A stretch of 64,000 bases of DNA, taken from the NCBI GenBank assembly GCA_963727835.1, contig CAVSIB010000016.1, positions 1-64,000 of the forward strand, read 5' to 3'. The position numbers and the translations under genes were made by a program. This stretch comes from G026625185 sp963727835. GTDB lineage: Bacteria; Desulfobacterota; WTBG01; JAGOGO01. This document shows, piece after piece, positions 19,734-28,524 of the stretch; within the stretch, counting starts at the first letter, position 1; each line of letters begins with the position of its first letter. The notes under the pieces are model-generated. The model was not told where the DNA came from, did no database searches, and was given only the letters and a program-made list of their open reading frames with translations.

Positions 19734-21546
19734 ATGAACGACAGCAGTATGACCAGGAACAAAAAGCTCATCCGGTGGGTGGACGACATGGCCAAAATGT
19801 GTAAACCGGACAAGGTTTACTGGTGCGATGGCTCCCAGAAAGAATATGATGCCATGATCAAGATTATGGTCGATTCAGGTCTGGCCACGCCGCTGAACCC
19901 CAGCAAGCGTCCGAATTGCTTTCTTTTCCGGTCCGATCCTTCCGACGTGGCGCGCGTTGAGGACCGCACCTACATCGCTTCGAAGACCAAGGATGAAGCG
20001 GGCCCCACAAACAACTGGATTGATCCGGTCGAGTTGAAGAAAACCATGACAGGCTTTTACGACGGCTGCATGAAAGGCCGGACGATGTACGTGATTCCGT
20101 TCAGCATGGGTCCCGTCGGTTCCCCCATTGCCCAGATCGGCATTGAGATTACCGATTCGCCCTATGTTGTGGTGAACATGCATATTATGACCCGCGTGGG
20201 TACCAAAGTGCTCGATGTTCTGGGCGAAGACGGCGTGTTTATTCCCTGCCTGCATTCGGTGGGCAAACCTCTGGCGGCAGGGGAATCCGACGGCTCCAAA
20301 TGGCCCTGCGCTCCGATCGAGAAAAAGTACATTTCCCATTTCCCGGAAGAAAAAACGATCTGGTCCTACGGTTCCGGATACGGCGGAAACGCGCTTTTGG
20401 GCAAGAAATGCTTTGCGCTTCGCATCGCCTCGGTGATGGCCAGAGAGCAGGGCTGGATGGCCGAGCACATGCTGATTCTCGGCATCACGAGCCCCGAGGG
20501 AGAAAAAAGATACGTGGCCGCCGCTTTCCCGTCGGCCTGCGGCAAAACCAATCTTGCCATGCTGATTCCCACCGTCCCCGGCTGGAAGGTGGAAATGCGT
20601 CGGTGACGATATCGCCTGGATGAAATTCGGCGAGGACGGCCGTTTGTACGCCATCAATCCCGAAGCCGGCTTCTTCGGAGTTGCTCCGGGCACGTCGCTG
20701 GATTCCAATTACAACGCCATGAAAGCAATAGAAAAGAACACCATCTTTACCAATGTTGCTTTGACAGAAGACAAAGACGTCTGGTGGGAAGGTATTGGAT
20801 ACGATGCGCCTGCCGGCAAAATTATCGACTGGACGGGCAATGTCTGGACCAAAGACAGCGGTAAGGTTGCCGCTCATGCCAACTCCCGGTTCACGGCCCC
20901 GGCCAGACAGTGTCCCGCGATCGACCCCGACTGGGAAAACCCCAAAGGCGTGCCCATCAGCGCATTTTTGTTCGGCGGCCGTCGCCCTTCCACCATTCCG
21001 CTGGTGCATCAGTCGTTTAACTGGAATCACGGCGTATTCCTCGGATCGATTGTCGGCTCCGAAATTACCGCCGCCGCCATTTCCGCCAATATCGGACAGG
21101 TCCGGCGCGATCCGTTCGCCATGCTGCCTTTCTGCGGATACAACATGGGAGATTATTTCAAACACTGGATCAGCATCGGCACGAAAACGACGGAAGACAA
21201 ACTGCCGAAAATCTTTTACGTCAACTGGTTTAGAAAAACGGCGGACGGCAAGTGGCTGTGGCCCGGCTACGGCGAAAACAGCCGCGTGTTGAAGTGGGTC
21301 TTCGAACGGTCGGCCGGAAAGGGAAAAGCCAAGGAAACGCCGATCGGCTTTATGCCCACTGAAGATGCCATCGACACGACCGGACTGAGTGTAAGCGCAG
21401 CGGATATGAAGGAACTTCTGGATGTCAATAAAGACGAGTGGAAGAAAGAAGTCCCCAGCATCCGCGAACATTACGCCAAGTTCGGCGATCGTCTGCCGGA
21501 AGAACTTAAAAAAGAACTCGACGCTCTGGAAAAACGTCTGAGCTAG
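19734..21546 (+). CDS. pckG: Phosphoenolpyruvate carboxykinase (GTP) (one frameshift)
   Basis: About 603 residues after repair, the normal length. AAGGAG precedes ATG 19734. Motifs: FFLFRSDPSDVARVE near the N-terminus (seen as LFRSDPSDVARVEDRTYI), SMGPVGSP, the kinase-1a P-loop AFPSACGKTNLAM, the metal site GDDIAWMKFGEDG, ENPKGVPISAFLFGGRRPST and WNHGVFLGSIVGSE. The frame breaks near 20602-20608, where VEMRR should read VE, one residue, then VGDDIAW, so one base is inserted. It makes PEP from oxaloacetate. Base composition is clearly more GC-rich, with G or C at most third codon positions, than the genes around it. It stands alone between AT-rich flanks and next to an IS element, suggesting horizontal gain. 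Confidence 0.93.
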
Positions 21547-21563
21547 TCAAAAAGGACGTCAGG

Positions 21564-21581
21564 CGTCAGTCAAAACTGACG
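21564..21581 (+). terminator. Small hairpin after pckG
   Basis: CGTCAGT at 21564-21570 pairs with ACTGACG at 21575-21581 around CAAA, 20 bases after the pckG stop. No T run follows; it may act with the larger hairpin downstream. Confidence 0.4.
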
Positions 21582-21591
21582 AATCATGCAA

Positions 21592-21640
21592 AAGGCAGGG
21601 TATATTTGAACATTTCATCAAGTGTGCCCTGCCTTATTTG
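21592..21640 (+). terminator. Probable terminator of pckG
   Basis: AAGGCAGGG at 21592-21600 pairs with CCCTGCCTT at 21627-21635 across a 26-base loop, followed by ATTTGTTG. The long loop and weak T tract lower the confidence. Confidence 0.5.
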
Positions 21641-21949
21641 TTGCGTCATGCCGGTCCGGTGTTCTTCAGGGAATATCCGGAATGTAAAAATATCTGTTTT
21701 ATAATTATTTTGGTGACTTTAACCGGTTGGTAAAATTTTTCATTTTGTTCCGCAGAAGTGAGGAAATAATCAAAAACTTTCGCTCGTGATGTAACCGCAT
21801 CGTATTTAATTAAAGCACTTAAGCTTGCCCATTAGGTAACCTGCATAATTTTCCAAATATTTTTGGGCTTACCCCAGATAACAATCACCTATTTTTAGTG
21901 ATCTTAAATTAAGTAACTATAAAAAGGAGACGTCAAATGGAAAGCGCAG

Positions 21950-22480
21950 TGAGTTACCCCGCCCACAGGGCGGGGCATCTTAAAATAGTTTTAATTGCTT
22001 AGGAGATTTCGAGATGTTCACGATGGTATTTTATGTATTTGCTAATCACTTCTTTTGTCACCTTATCCCCAACCGTACGCACAAAATATCCATCCTCCCA
22101 AAATTCTCCTCCCCAAAGCTCTTCCTTTACTTCCGGATTCTCCTGAAATATTACACTGCACTGATTCCCTACTACCTTGGAAATACTGTGCCTCGGTGGA
22201 AACGAAAGAAAAATATGAACGTGATCTTCTGCTACCTCCAGCGTATCTATCTCGAAATCATGATTATTGGAAATCTCCTTAAATATTTCTTTTATTCGCA
22301 CTCGAATATCTCTTCTCAAAATCAATTTTCGATACTTCGGAACCCACACCAGATGATATTTCGTGTCATATACCGCATGACTGATTCTTTTCAGTTCCAT
22401 GCGTTAACTATAACACGTTTTTCCCTGCCTTCGGCAGGAGAACTTTTCATCCCCGTTTACAAAACGGGGTATTCAAGTTC
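21950..22480 (-). mobile_element. IS200/IS605-type insertion sequence (tnpA only)
   Basis: A single transposase gene is bounded by subterminal hairpins as in IS200/IS605 elements: CCCCGCCC-ACA-GGGCGGGG at 21957-21975 on the right end of the element and CCCCGTTT-ACA-AAACGGGG at 22451-22469 on its left end, plus CCTGCC-TTC-GGCAGG at 22424-22438 just before the gene. GAGTTAC abuts the 21957 hairpin and GAACTTGAATA (minus strand) the other. Such elements move as single strands and leave no inverted repeats or target duplications, so the exact ends are estimates. No tnpB accompanies it. Confidence 0.85.
21999..22400 (-). CDS. tnpA: IS200/IS605 family transposase TnpA (Y1 HUH)
   Basis: 133 residues, full length for the family. 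The HUH metal-binding motif is HVHIF at residues 60-64, and the probable nucleophile Tyr122 is in SKYIKYH. KYHLVWVPKYRK, SISKVVG and WEDGYFVRTVGDKVT are conserved family motifs. It cuts and rejoins single-stranded DNA at the subterminal hairpins. The frame is intact, so the element may still be active. Confidence 0.95.
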   Translation of the reverse strand: MELKRISHAVYDTKYHLVWVPKYRKLILRRDIRVRIKEIFKEISNNHDFEIDTLEVAEDHVHIFLSFPPRHSISKVVGNQCSVIFQENPEVKEELWGGEFWEDGYFVRTVGDKVTKEVISKYIKYHREHLEIS

Positions 22481-22578
22481 TGATTTTGCATAAAAAAATT
22501 GCTCGGGTGAGTCTCTAAGGTCTGATTGATTTTTTTGGGTTTAAGGAAGCTAGAAGAGCATAATCTTTAAGGATAAAT

Positions 22579-22615
22579 AAAATGAAGCTCCGACCAAACG
22601 GTGGGGCTTCATTTT
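22579..22615 (-). terminator. Terminator of the SspB-like gene, overlapping its stop codon
   Basis: AAAATGAAGCTCC at 22579-22591 pairs with GGGGCTTCATTTT at 22603-22615 (one T-G wobble). On the minus strand the stem ends in TTTTATTT. The TGA stop of the gene (22609-22611) lies inside the first arm. Confidence 0.7.
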
Positions 22616-22947
22616 ATGCGCTTTAGCTTGGGCGGGTCATCTTTGGGTTTATCCTTGTCCTCTTTTTCACCCTCGTTCGGAAAATTTACCACTGCTTTGC
22701 GGGAGATCATTGCCCGCACCGAAGCCCAAGGGAAATAACAGGCAAATCTAGTTTCTCCAAACCGCAAAGGAGCAGTAACTCCGCTTTCATCCGCAAGCAG
22801 ACGGGGCGAAGAGACATTTCCAAGGATAAAGTTGTGGAGTTTCCCGTAAAGATAGGGAGGAACCTTTACCCCACCCACATTGGTATCAACCACCAGATTG
22901 ATATCCCCTTCGTCAAAAAGGACGTTGAAGATTGTCAGTTTTACCAT
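22609..22947 (-). CDS. sspB: SspB-like ClpXP adaptor
   Basis: 112 residues. VDTNVGGVKVPPYLYGK, ILGNVSSPRL, SGVTAPLRFGETRFACYFPW and ASVRAMI follow the pattern of the stringent starvation protein B fold, in which a small beta-sandwich holds SsrA-tagged or other substrates (GVxVPxxL, GVxAxLxFG, PWxAVxAI). The tail is a charged linker (GEKEDKDKPKDDPP) ending in KLKRIK, which resembles the ClpX-binding module (LRVVK) at the end of SspB proteins. It would deliver proteins to ClpXP in the cytoplasm. It is shorter than E. coli SspB. A terminator overlaps the stop. Confidence 0.7.
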   Translation of the reverse strand: MVKLTIFNVLFDEGDINLVVDTNVGGVKVPPYLYGKLHNFILGNVSSPRLLADESGVTAPLRFGETRFACYFPWASVRAMISRKAVVNFPNEGEKEDKDKPKDDPPKLKRIK

Positions 22948-23115
22948 ATCTATTCTTCCTCAGGTGACCATTCTATCAGGAAAAGCTTAAAAGATAAAGT
23001 GTTTTCAAAAATTTCTTTAACCAAGCTTTTTTTGACATAAAACATTCCCCAGTTGCCAACCTTCCCTTCCTGTGATAAGGAAATGCTTTATAAATCATTT
23101 TTTGGAGTAATACCT

Positions 23116-24300
23116 ATGCCCATCGCTGATAAAATCCGTGATTTTATTGACCATGCCTCTTGGATCAGGCGGATGTTTGAGGAAGGCCGGCAGATGAAAA
23201 CCCAATACGGGGAGAAAAATGTTTTTGATTTTAGTCTCGGAAACCCCATCCTTGAACCTCCCTTGGAATTCTCCGAAACACTCATGCACGTGGTTCAGGA
23301 TAAAACTCCCGGCCGGCATGTGTATATGCCGAATGCTGGCTACCCTGAAACCAGGATGGCCATTGCTGATTATGTTTCCCATGAGCAGATGACCGCGGTT
23401 CCCTGGGATAACATTGTGATGACCTGCGGCGCAGCCGGCGCCATCAATGTTATTTTTAAATCCTTACTCAACCCCGGAGAAGAAGTAATTCTTTTTACCC
23501 CCTACTTTGCGGAATATTATTTTTATGTGGACAACGCTGGCGGAAAACCGATACTGGTTCCTACTAAGGAGGACTTTTCGATTGATGTGGCAAAGCTCGA
23601 AACGTTTTTAAATTGTCAAACCAGAGCAGTGCTTATCAACTCTCCGAATAACCCCACCGGGAAAGTCTATTCTGAAAACAACTTAAAGGAATTAGCCCAG
23701 CTTCTTGCCCAAAAGAGCAAAGCATTCGGAAAACCCATCTACCTGATTTCTGATGAGCCTTACAAAAAGATCATTTATGATGGCGTGCGGGTCCCGGCGG
23801 TTTTACCCCTCTACCCCTACAGTTTTATTGCCACCTCGTATTCCAAAACGCTTTCCTTGGCCGGCGAGCGGATTGGCTATATTGCCGCCCACCCTGCGAT
23901 TGACGATGTCAAAAAAATCATCGATGGTTTTATTATCTGCCTCCGGATATTGGGTTTTGTTAATGCCCCTGCGCTTATGCAGCGAGTAATCGCAAAGGTT
24001 ACTGAATTAGCCTGTGATCCGACTGAGTATAAAAAGAAACGCGATCTCCTTTGCGAAGGATTAGCCGCCCGTGGCTATCAGTTTTACAAGCCAGAAGGAG
24101 CGTTTTATCTTTTTCCCAAAAGTCTCATCCCGGATGATGTCCAGTTTGTCCGGTTGCTGCAAAAGGAACGAATCCTCACCGTCCCAGGCTCTGGATTTGG
24201 TACGTCTGGCTACTTCCGGATTTCGTACTGTGTGGCAGATGAAACGATCGCGAGGTCAATGGAGGGGTTTAAGACGGTTGCTGAGAGGTTTCTACGCTAA
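23116..24300 (+). CDS. PLP-dependent aminotransferase, class I/II (aspartate aminotransferase-like)
   Basis: The start at ATG 23116 is preferred because GGAG lies 9 bases upstream and MPIADKIRDFI begins the conserved part; an upstream ATG at 23083 has no site. About 394 residues. FSLGNPILEPP, MPNAGYPETR, CGAAGAINVIFKSLL, INSPNNPTGKVYS, ISDEPYKKIIYDG, the PLP lysine in SYSKTLSLAGERIGY, and GTSGYFRISYC are class I aminotransferase motifs. Substrate is likely an acidic or neutral amino acid with 2-oxoglutarate, but cannot be fixed from sequence. It is a single gene divergent from the SspB-like gene. Confidence 0.9.
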   Translation: MPIADKIRDFIDHASWIRRMFEEGRQMKTQYGEKNVFDFSLGNPILEPPLEFSETLMHVVQDKTPGRHVYMPNAGYPETRMAIADYVSHEQMTAVPWDNIVMTCGAAGAINVIFKSLLNPGEEVILFTPYFAEYYFYVDNAGGKPILVPTKEDFSIDVAKLETFLNCQTRAVLINSPNNPTGKVYSENNLKELAQLLAQKSKAFGKPIYLISDEPYKKIIYDGVRVPAVLPLYPYSFIATSYSKTLSLAGERIGYIAAHPAIDDVKKIIDGFIICLRILGFVNAPALMQRVIAKVTELACDPTEYKKKRDLLCEGLAARGYQFYKPEGAFYLFPKSLIPDDVQFVRLLQKERILTVPGSGFGTSGYFRISYCVADETIARSMEGFKTVAERFLR

Positions 24301-24745
24301 AATTTTCTCATCAATAAAATAAAGCGCGGCAATGGGCCATGTGTTCCAAAGTTGATTGCTTTCGTCAGTTTGGATGAAGAGTGAGCACCGCCCGGATAAT
24401 TCGATCTTTGCTCTCCTGACCATAGAAATCTTGATTCCAAAGCCTAATGATACAAAAAAAGAATTGCCATCCTCTTTCACAAAAATAAAAAAATCCAAGA
24501 CCAGTATATCTTATTCCCTATTTTGCGGACATTTTGCGAAAAGAAGGCAAGAAGGTTATTTTTTTATTCGGCACCAAAAAATTGGTGTTCGTTGATACTA
24601 ACAAAACAACCAGCATGGGAACAGCCACGTATGCCCTGAAGGTAAAACCGTTTGATAACCGCCGGACTGGAGGAATCTATTTTTATTTTTAAATCTCTGA
24701 TTCTTGTTAAATCAATACTCACTATTAAAGTCAATCGCCTAAGCA
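24301..24745. other. Intergenic, no supported gene
   Basis: Two short minus-strand frames (24292-24498 and 24564-24746) resemble no family I know, lack ribosome sites and might be remnants of one decayed gene. No RNA gene or clear terminator is visible. Confidence 0.35.
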
Positions 24746-25705
24746 ATGACTAAAGCTAATACACAGATTGCTTGTGGAGTTATTCTCTTTGCCTTTGCGG
24801 AAATCTTCATGCTCCAGAGAGTAGAGCCGTTTGCCTCCTGGTTTTATCCTCTTGCGTGGTGGTGTTATATCTTCATTGTTGATGGGATCATCTTTCGCAT
24901 CCGGGGAAACTCCCTCATATTAAGCCGGAGGCGTGAATTTTTGGTCATAATCCCCTGGTCAGTTGCCTTCTGGCTTTTTTTCGAAATGATCAACCTTCGT
25001 ATGCAAAACTGGCAATACGTAAATGTAATCGGAACCCTTTGGCTACGCTGGGTTGGCTATTTCATATCTTTTGCCACGGTCTTACCCGGCATGTTTGAAA
25101 CCTATGAGCTTCTTGGTTGCCTTAATCTTTATTTAAAAGTTAAAACCCGCCGACTGGTTTTTTCCAATTCCTGGATTTCCGTCTTTTCTATTTTGGGCGC
25201 CCTGTTTCTGCTTGCCCCGCTTATTTTTCCCCGATATTGTTTTCCGCTTATCTGGCTTGGGGTCTTTTTTCTCTTGGACCCCATAAACTATCTCCACGGA
25301 AGTCCTTCTTTGATTCGAGACTTGGAGAAAGGAAATTTTCGTAGACTGTTGCTCTTGCTTACTGCAGGTTTAATCTGCGGGTTCCTCTGGGAATTTTGGA
25401 ATTTTTGGGCGGCTTCTAAATGGGTTTACACAGTCCCCTTTTTTGAAAGACTTAAAATCTTTGAGATGCCTTTAGCAGGATTTCTCGGGTTTCCTCCTTT
25501 GGCTTTAGAAGCTTTCGTCTTTTACAATTTTATCTCTTTATTCCGCTTTAAGCGAAACTGGGATAAAGACGGTTCCCTCATATCTCCTGAAAAGAAACTG
25601 AGCAAAAAGGCAATTTTTGTGGTCGCAATAATTCTTTTGGGTTTCTATGTCTTAGCTTTTCATGCTCTTGATGTTTGCACCGTAAAATCCTATTCCTACC
25701 CATAG
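24746..25705 (+). CDS. Uncharacterised polytopic membrane protein
   Basis: 319 residues with about eight to nine hydrophobic segments (for example IACGVILFAFAEIFM, WSVAFWLFFEM, FSILGALFLLAPLIF, LLLLLTAGLICGFLWEF, AIFVVAIILLGFYVL), so an integral inner-membrane protein. The strings LICGFLWEFWNFWAASKWVY and EMPLAGFLGFPPLALEAFVF look strongly conserved in character, dense in Trp, Phe and Gly, and probably form the functional core. No transport, transferase or cyclase signature is certain. It stands alone, followed by an AT-rich stretch before the transketolase genes. Function unknown. Confidence 0.75.
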   Translation: MTKANTQIACGVILFAFAEIFMLQRVEPFASWFYPLAWWCYIFIVDGIIFRIRGNSLILSRRREFLVIIPWSVAFWLFFEMINLRMQNWQYVNVIGTLWLRWVGYFISFATVLPGMFETYELLGCLNLYLKVKTRRLVFSNSWISVFSILGALFLLAPLIFPRYCFPLIWLGVFFLLDPINYLHGSPSLIRDLEKGNFRRLLLLLTAGLICGFLWEFWNFWAASKWVYTVPFFERLKIFEMPLAGFLGFPPLALEAFVFYNFISLFRFKRNWDKDGSLISPEKKLSKKAIFVVAIILLGFYVLAFHALDVCTVKSYSYP

Positions 25706-25911
25706 AATTTTTACACCTCCCCCTGCCAAATAAATAGTCTTCCTTAACGTCAAATCAATGAATTGATGGGCTTGAGCGAGGTGATAAATGGATTGCAAGG
25801 CATCCGAAATAATGTTAGACAACCTTTCTGAAAAGTGTTAACATATTAATATATATTTAATATAGTTGAATTAACGGTTATTTTTTGCATCTGGGAAAGG
25901 AAATCTTGCGC

Positions 25912-26742
25912 ATGTTAAATGCTGAACAGATTAAAAAATTAGAGTCTCTTGCCAAGACCATTCGCGTTGATATTCTAAAAATGCTCAACCAAGCTTCCTC
26001 CGGCCATACAGGTGGCTCTCTTTCTACAGTTGAGATTATCGTTTCTTTATATTTTCATAAAATGCGGCACAACCCTAAAGATCCAACCTGGCCTGATCGG
26101 GACCGTTTTGTTCTTTCTAAAGGACATGGGGCACCGGCTCTCTATACTGTCTTAGCCCGAAGTGGTTACTTTGATCTTTCTGAGCTTATGAATTTAAGAA
26201 AATTAGGGAGTATTCTCCAAGGTCATCCGGACATGAAGGTGACGCCGGGAATTGATATTTCGACTGGCTCCCTCGGCCAGGGTCTTTCCATGGCCAATGG
26301 AATGGCATTGGCGTTAAAGCTTGATAAACGTCCTTCGCGTGTCTATGTACTTATGGGAGACGGAGAAAACCAGGAAGGTCAAATTTGGGAAGCTGCGATG
26401 GCAGCGGCTCACTATAAGTTGGATAATGTATGCGGGATTCTTGATCATAATGGACTCCAAATTGATGGCCCGGTAAACGAAATTATGGAGATAGAACCAA
26501 TTGCCGATAAGTGGGCCTGTTTCGGGTGGGAAGTTTTTCGTGTCAATGGACATGATTTTCAGGAGATTATCTCTGCTTTGGATAAAGCCGAAACCGTAAA
26601 GAACAAACCTTCCGTGATCGTTGCGAGAACGATAAAAGGTAAAGGCGTGTCTTTTTTTGAAGGTAAAGTTGAATATCATGGGATCCCCCCCACGGACGAG
26701 GAGTTGGCAAAAGCATTAATTGAGTTAGGAATAAAATCGTAA
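25912..26742 (+). CDS. Transketolase, N-terminal subunit
   Basis: About 276 residues, the size of the N-terminal half of split transketolases. SGHTGGSLSTVEI, DRFVLSKGHGAPALYTV, STGSLGQGLSMANGMA and the thiamine diphosphate motif GDGENQEGQIWEAA with the closing DHNGLQIDG are clear. ATG 25912 is preferred over an upstream TTG, with GGAAAGG about 14 bases before it. The C-terminal subunit starts 16 bases after the stop. The pair forms one enzyme of the pentose phosphate pathway in the cytoplasm; split forms also occur in sugar biosynthesis clusters, but nothing near suggests that. Confidence 0.95.
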   Translation: MLNAEQIKKLESLAKTIRVDILKMLNQASSGHTGGSLSTVEIIVSLYFHKMRHNPKDPTWPDRDRFVLSKGHGAPALYTVLARSGYFDLSELMNLRKLGSILQGHPDMKVTPGIDISTGSLGQGLSMANGMALALKLDKRPSRVYVLMGDGENQEGQIWEAAMAAAHYKLDNVCGILDHNGLQIDGPVNEIMEIEPIADKWACFGWEVFRVNGHDFQEIISALDKAETVKNKPSVIVARTIKGKGVSFFEGKVEYHGIPPTDEELAKALIELGIKS

Positions 26743-26757
26743 GAAAGGGGTAAGGTC

Positions 26758-27717
26758 TTGAAGTTAACAGGAATACGAGAAGCTTACGGAGAAACCTTAG
26801 CTGCGCTGGGTGAACTCTATCCCGAAATTGTGGTCTTAGATGCTGATTTATCTGGTTCTACCAAAACCAGCCTGTTTGCCAAAAAATTTCCCGGCCGCTT
26901 TTTCAACATGGGTGTAGCGGAGCAAAACCTGATGGGTACAGCAGCCGGATTGGCGGCAAGCGGGAAAACAGTTTTCGCAAGCACGTTTGCTATTTTTGCC
27001 AGTGGTAGAGCTTGGGAACAAGTCAGATACAATATCGCTTACAACAAGCTCAACGTAAAGATTGTGGCCAGTCATGGCGGTGTTACGGTAGGGGAGGATG
27101 GGGGGTCGCACCAGTCGGCGGAAGACATAGCAATAATGAGAGTACTGCCGGGGATGCACGTTATTGTTCCCATGGATGGGAAAGAGATGCAGGAAGTCAT
27201 CAGGACCGTAGTAAAAATACCTGGGCCTTTTTATATCCGTTCATCCCGGGTTAAGTTTCCCCTTATTTTAGGCGATGACTACACCTTTGAACTCGGTAAA
27301 GGAAAAATTCTCAGAGAAGGCAAAGATATATCCCTTATTGGGTGCGGCCTTATGGTTTCGCAATGTCTGGAAGCTGCTGAAACCTTGGCGAAGGAAGGCA
27401 TCACCGCGCGGGTAGTGAGCCTCTCCACCATCAAACCTATCGATGAAGAACTGCTGGTTGACTGCTCCTTAAAGACCCGTGGTATTGTGACGGCCGAAGA
27501 ACACTCAGTTATTGGTGGTCTGGGCAGTGCGGTTGCCGAGGTGCTTTCGGGGAAAAACCCTACCCGTATTGCAAGAATTGGGGTTCAGGATAAATTTGGA
27601 GTATCGGGGAGTGCCCCTGATCTGCTCAAATATTTGGGGTTAACTCCCGGCAATATTGTGAAAGCCGCTCAACAAATAATGGAACACAGAAGCCAGAAGA
27701 CGGCACCGGTGGTCTGA
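26758..27717 (+). CDS. Transketolase, C-terminal subunit
   Basis: 319 residues from TTG 26758, with AAGGGGTAAGG as ribosome site. KLTGIREAYGETLAALGE, FNMGVAEQNLMGTAAGLAASG, SHGGVTVGEDGGSHQSAEDI and TAEEHSVIGGLGSAVAEVL are the pyrimidine-binding and C-terminal domain motifs, including the Glu that activates thiamine diphosphate. It pairs with the preceding gene. The stop is TGA. Confidence 0.95.
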   Translation: MKLTGIREAYGETLAALGELYPEIVVLDADLSGSTKTSLFAKKFPGRFFNMGVAEQNLMGTAAGLAASGKTVFASTFAIFASGRAWEQVRYNIAYNKLNVKIVASHGGVTVGEDGGSHQSAEDIAIMRVLPGMHVIVPMDGKEMQEVIRTVVKIPGPFYIRSSRVKFPLILGDDYTFELGKGKILREGKDISLIGCGLMVSQCLEAAETLAKEGITARVVSLSTIKPIDEELLVDCSLKTRGIVTAEEHSVIGGLGSAVAEVLSGKNPTRIARIGVQDKFGVSGSAPDLLKYLGLTPGNIVKAAQQIMEHRSQKTAPVV

Positions 27718-27791
27718 GCAGTAAAGTGATTGGGGTACACCACAACATAAGAAGGATGAAAAGCAATCTGGGTTGACGCTTTTTACACGAG

Positions 27792-28514
27792 ATGAGCAGC
27801 ATGATTCAGATGTTCCATGTTTATAAAAACTATTCTCCTAAATACTCCGCTCTATCTGATATCAGCCTGAAGATTGAGAAGGGAGAATTTGTCTTTATTT
27901 TTGGTCCAAGTGGGGCTGGAAAGAGTACTCTCTTAAAACTAATTTTTGGAGCGGAACACCCGTCCAAGGGACAGATAATCGTTAATGGAATGAATTTCGG
28001 GAGGATCAAAAAATCAACTCTTCCTTTGTTGCGACGGCGGATGGGATTTGTTTTTCAGGACTTTAAGCTTTTAAATCACCGGACGGTGTTTGATAATGTT
28101 GGTTTGGCTTTGGAAGTGGTTGGACTTAAACAAACTGAAATCAAACGCAAAGTCCAACAGGTCTTAAAACATGTTGGGCTGTCAACCCGGATCAACACCC
28201 TGCCCTTAGTTCTCTCCGGTGGTGAACAACAGCGGGTTGCTATTGCCCGGGCGATTGTTAACGAACCCACACTCCTTTTGGCCGATGAACCCACCGGTAA
28301 TTTAGATGCCGAACTTACCAAAGAAATCATGAAACTTTTTAAAATAATCAATGCCTGGGGAACAACCATCGTCATCGCCACCCATGATAAAAATCTTTTA
28401 AACTTTCACCCCACCAAAGTGGTAGCCTTGGAGAAAGGTAAAATCAAAGGAGTCTTTGTTGCCGGTCGAAAAGGTGCAGAAGACGCGGCCACCCGGGAAG
28501 GTTCAATAAATTAG
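27792..28514 (+). CDS. ftsE: Cell division ATP-binding protein FtsE
   Basis: 240 residues. Walker A is GPSGAGKST, the signature LSGGEQQRVAIARAI, Walker B LLLADEPTGNLD and the switch His in IVIATHDK. MIQMFHVYKNYSPKYSAL (from the inner ATG 27804) is the usual FtsE opening, so the true start may be four codons in. FtsX follows 10 bases later and an EnvC-like gene after that, which separates FtsE from LolD-type ATPases. In the cytoplasm FtsE powers FtsX to switch on septal peptidoglycan hydrolases. Confidence 0.95.
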   Translation: MSSMIQMFHVYKNYSPKYSALSDISLKIEKGEFVFIFGPSGAGKSTLLKLIFGAEHPSKGQIIVNGMNFGRIKKSTLPLLRRRMGFVFQDFKLLNHRTVFDNVGLALEVVGLKQTEIKRKVQQVLKHVGLSTRINTLPLVLSGGEQQRVAIARAIVNEPTLLLADEPTGNLDAELTKEIMKLFKIINAWGTTIVIATHDKNLLNFHPTKVVALEKGKIKGVFVAGRKGAEDAATREGSIN

Positions 28515-28524
28515 GGCACTCATC

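Noticed and set aside
19875..21471. Long minus-strand and alternate-frame open frames over pckG (for example 20485-21471)
   Set aside because: They are shadows caused by GC-rich codon use in pckG and encode Arg/Gly/Phe-rich text without family features.
23032..23080. Promoter before the aminotransferase at 23116
   Set aside because: TTGACA at 23032-23037 has no -10 element 16-18 bases downstream; GATAAG at 23074 is too far.
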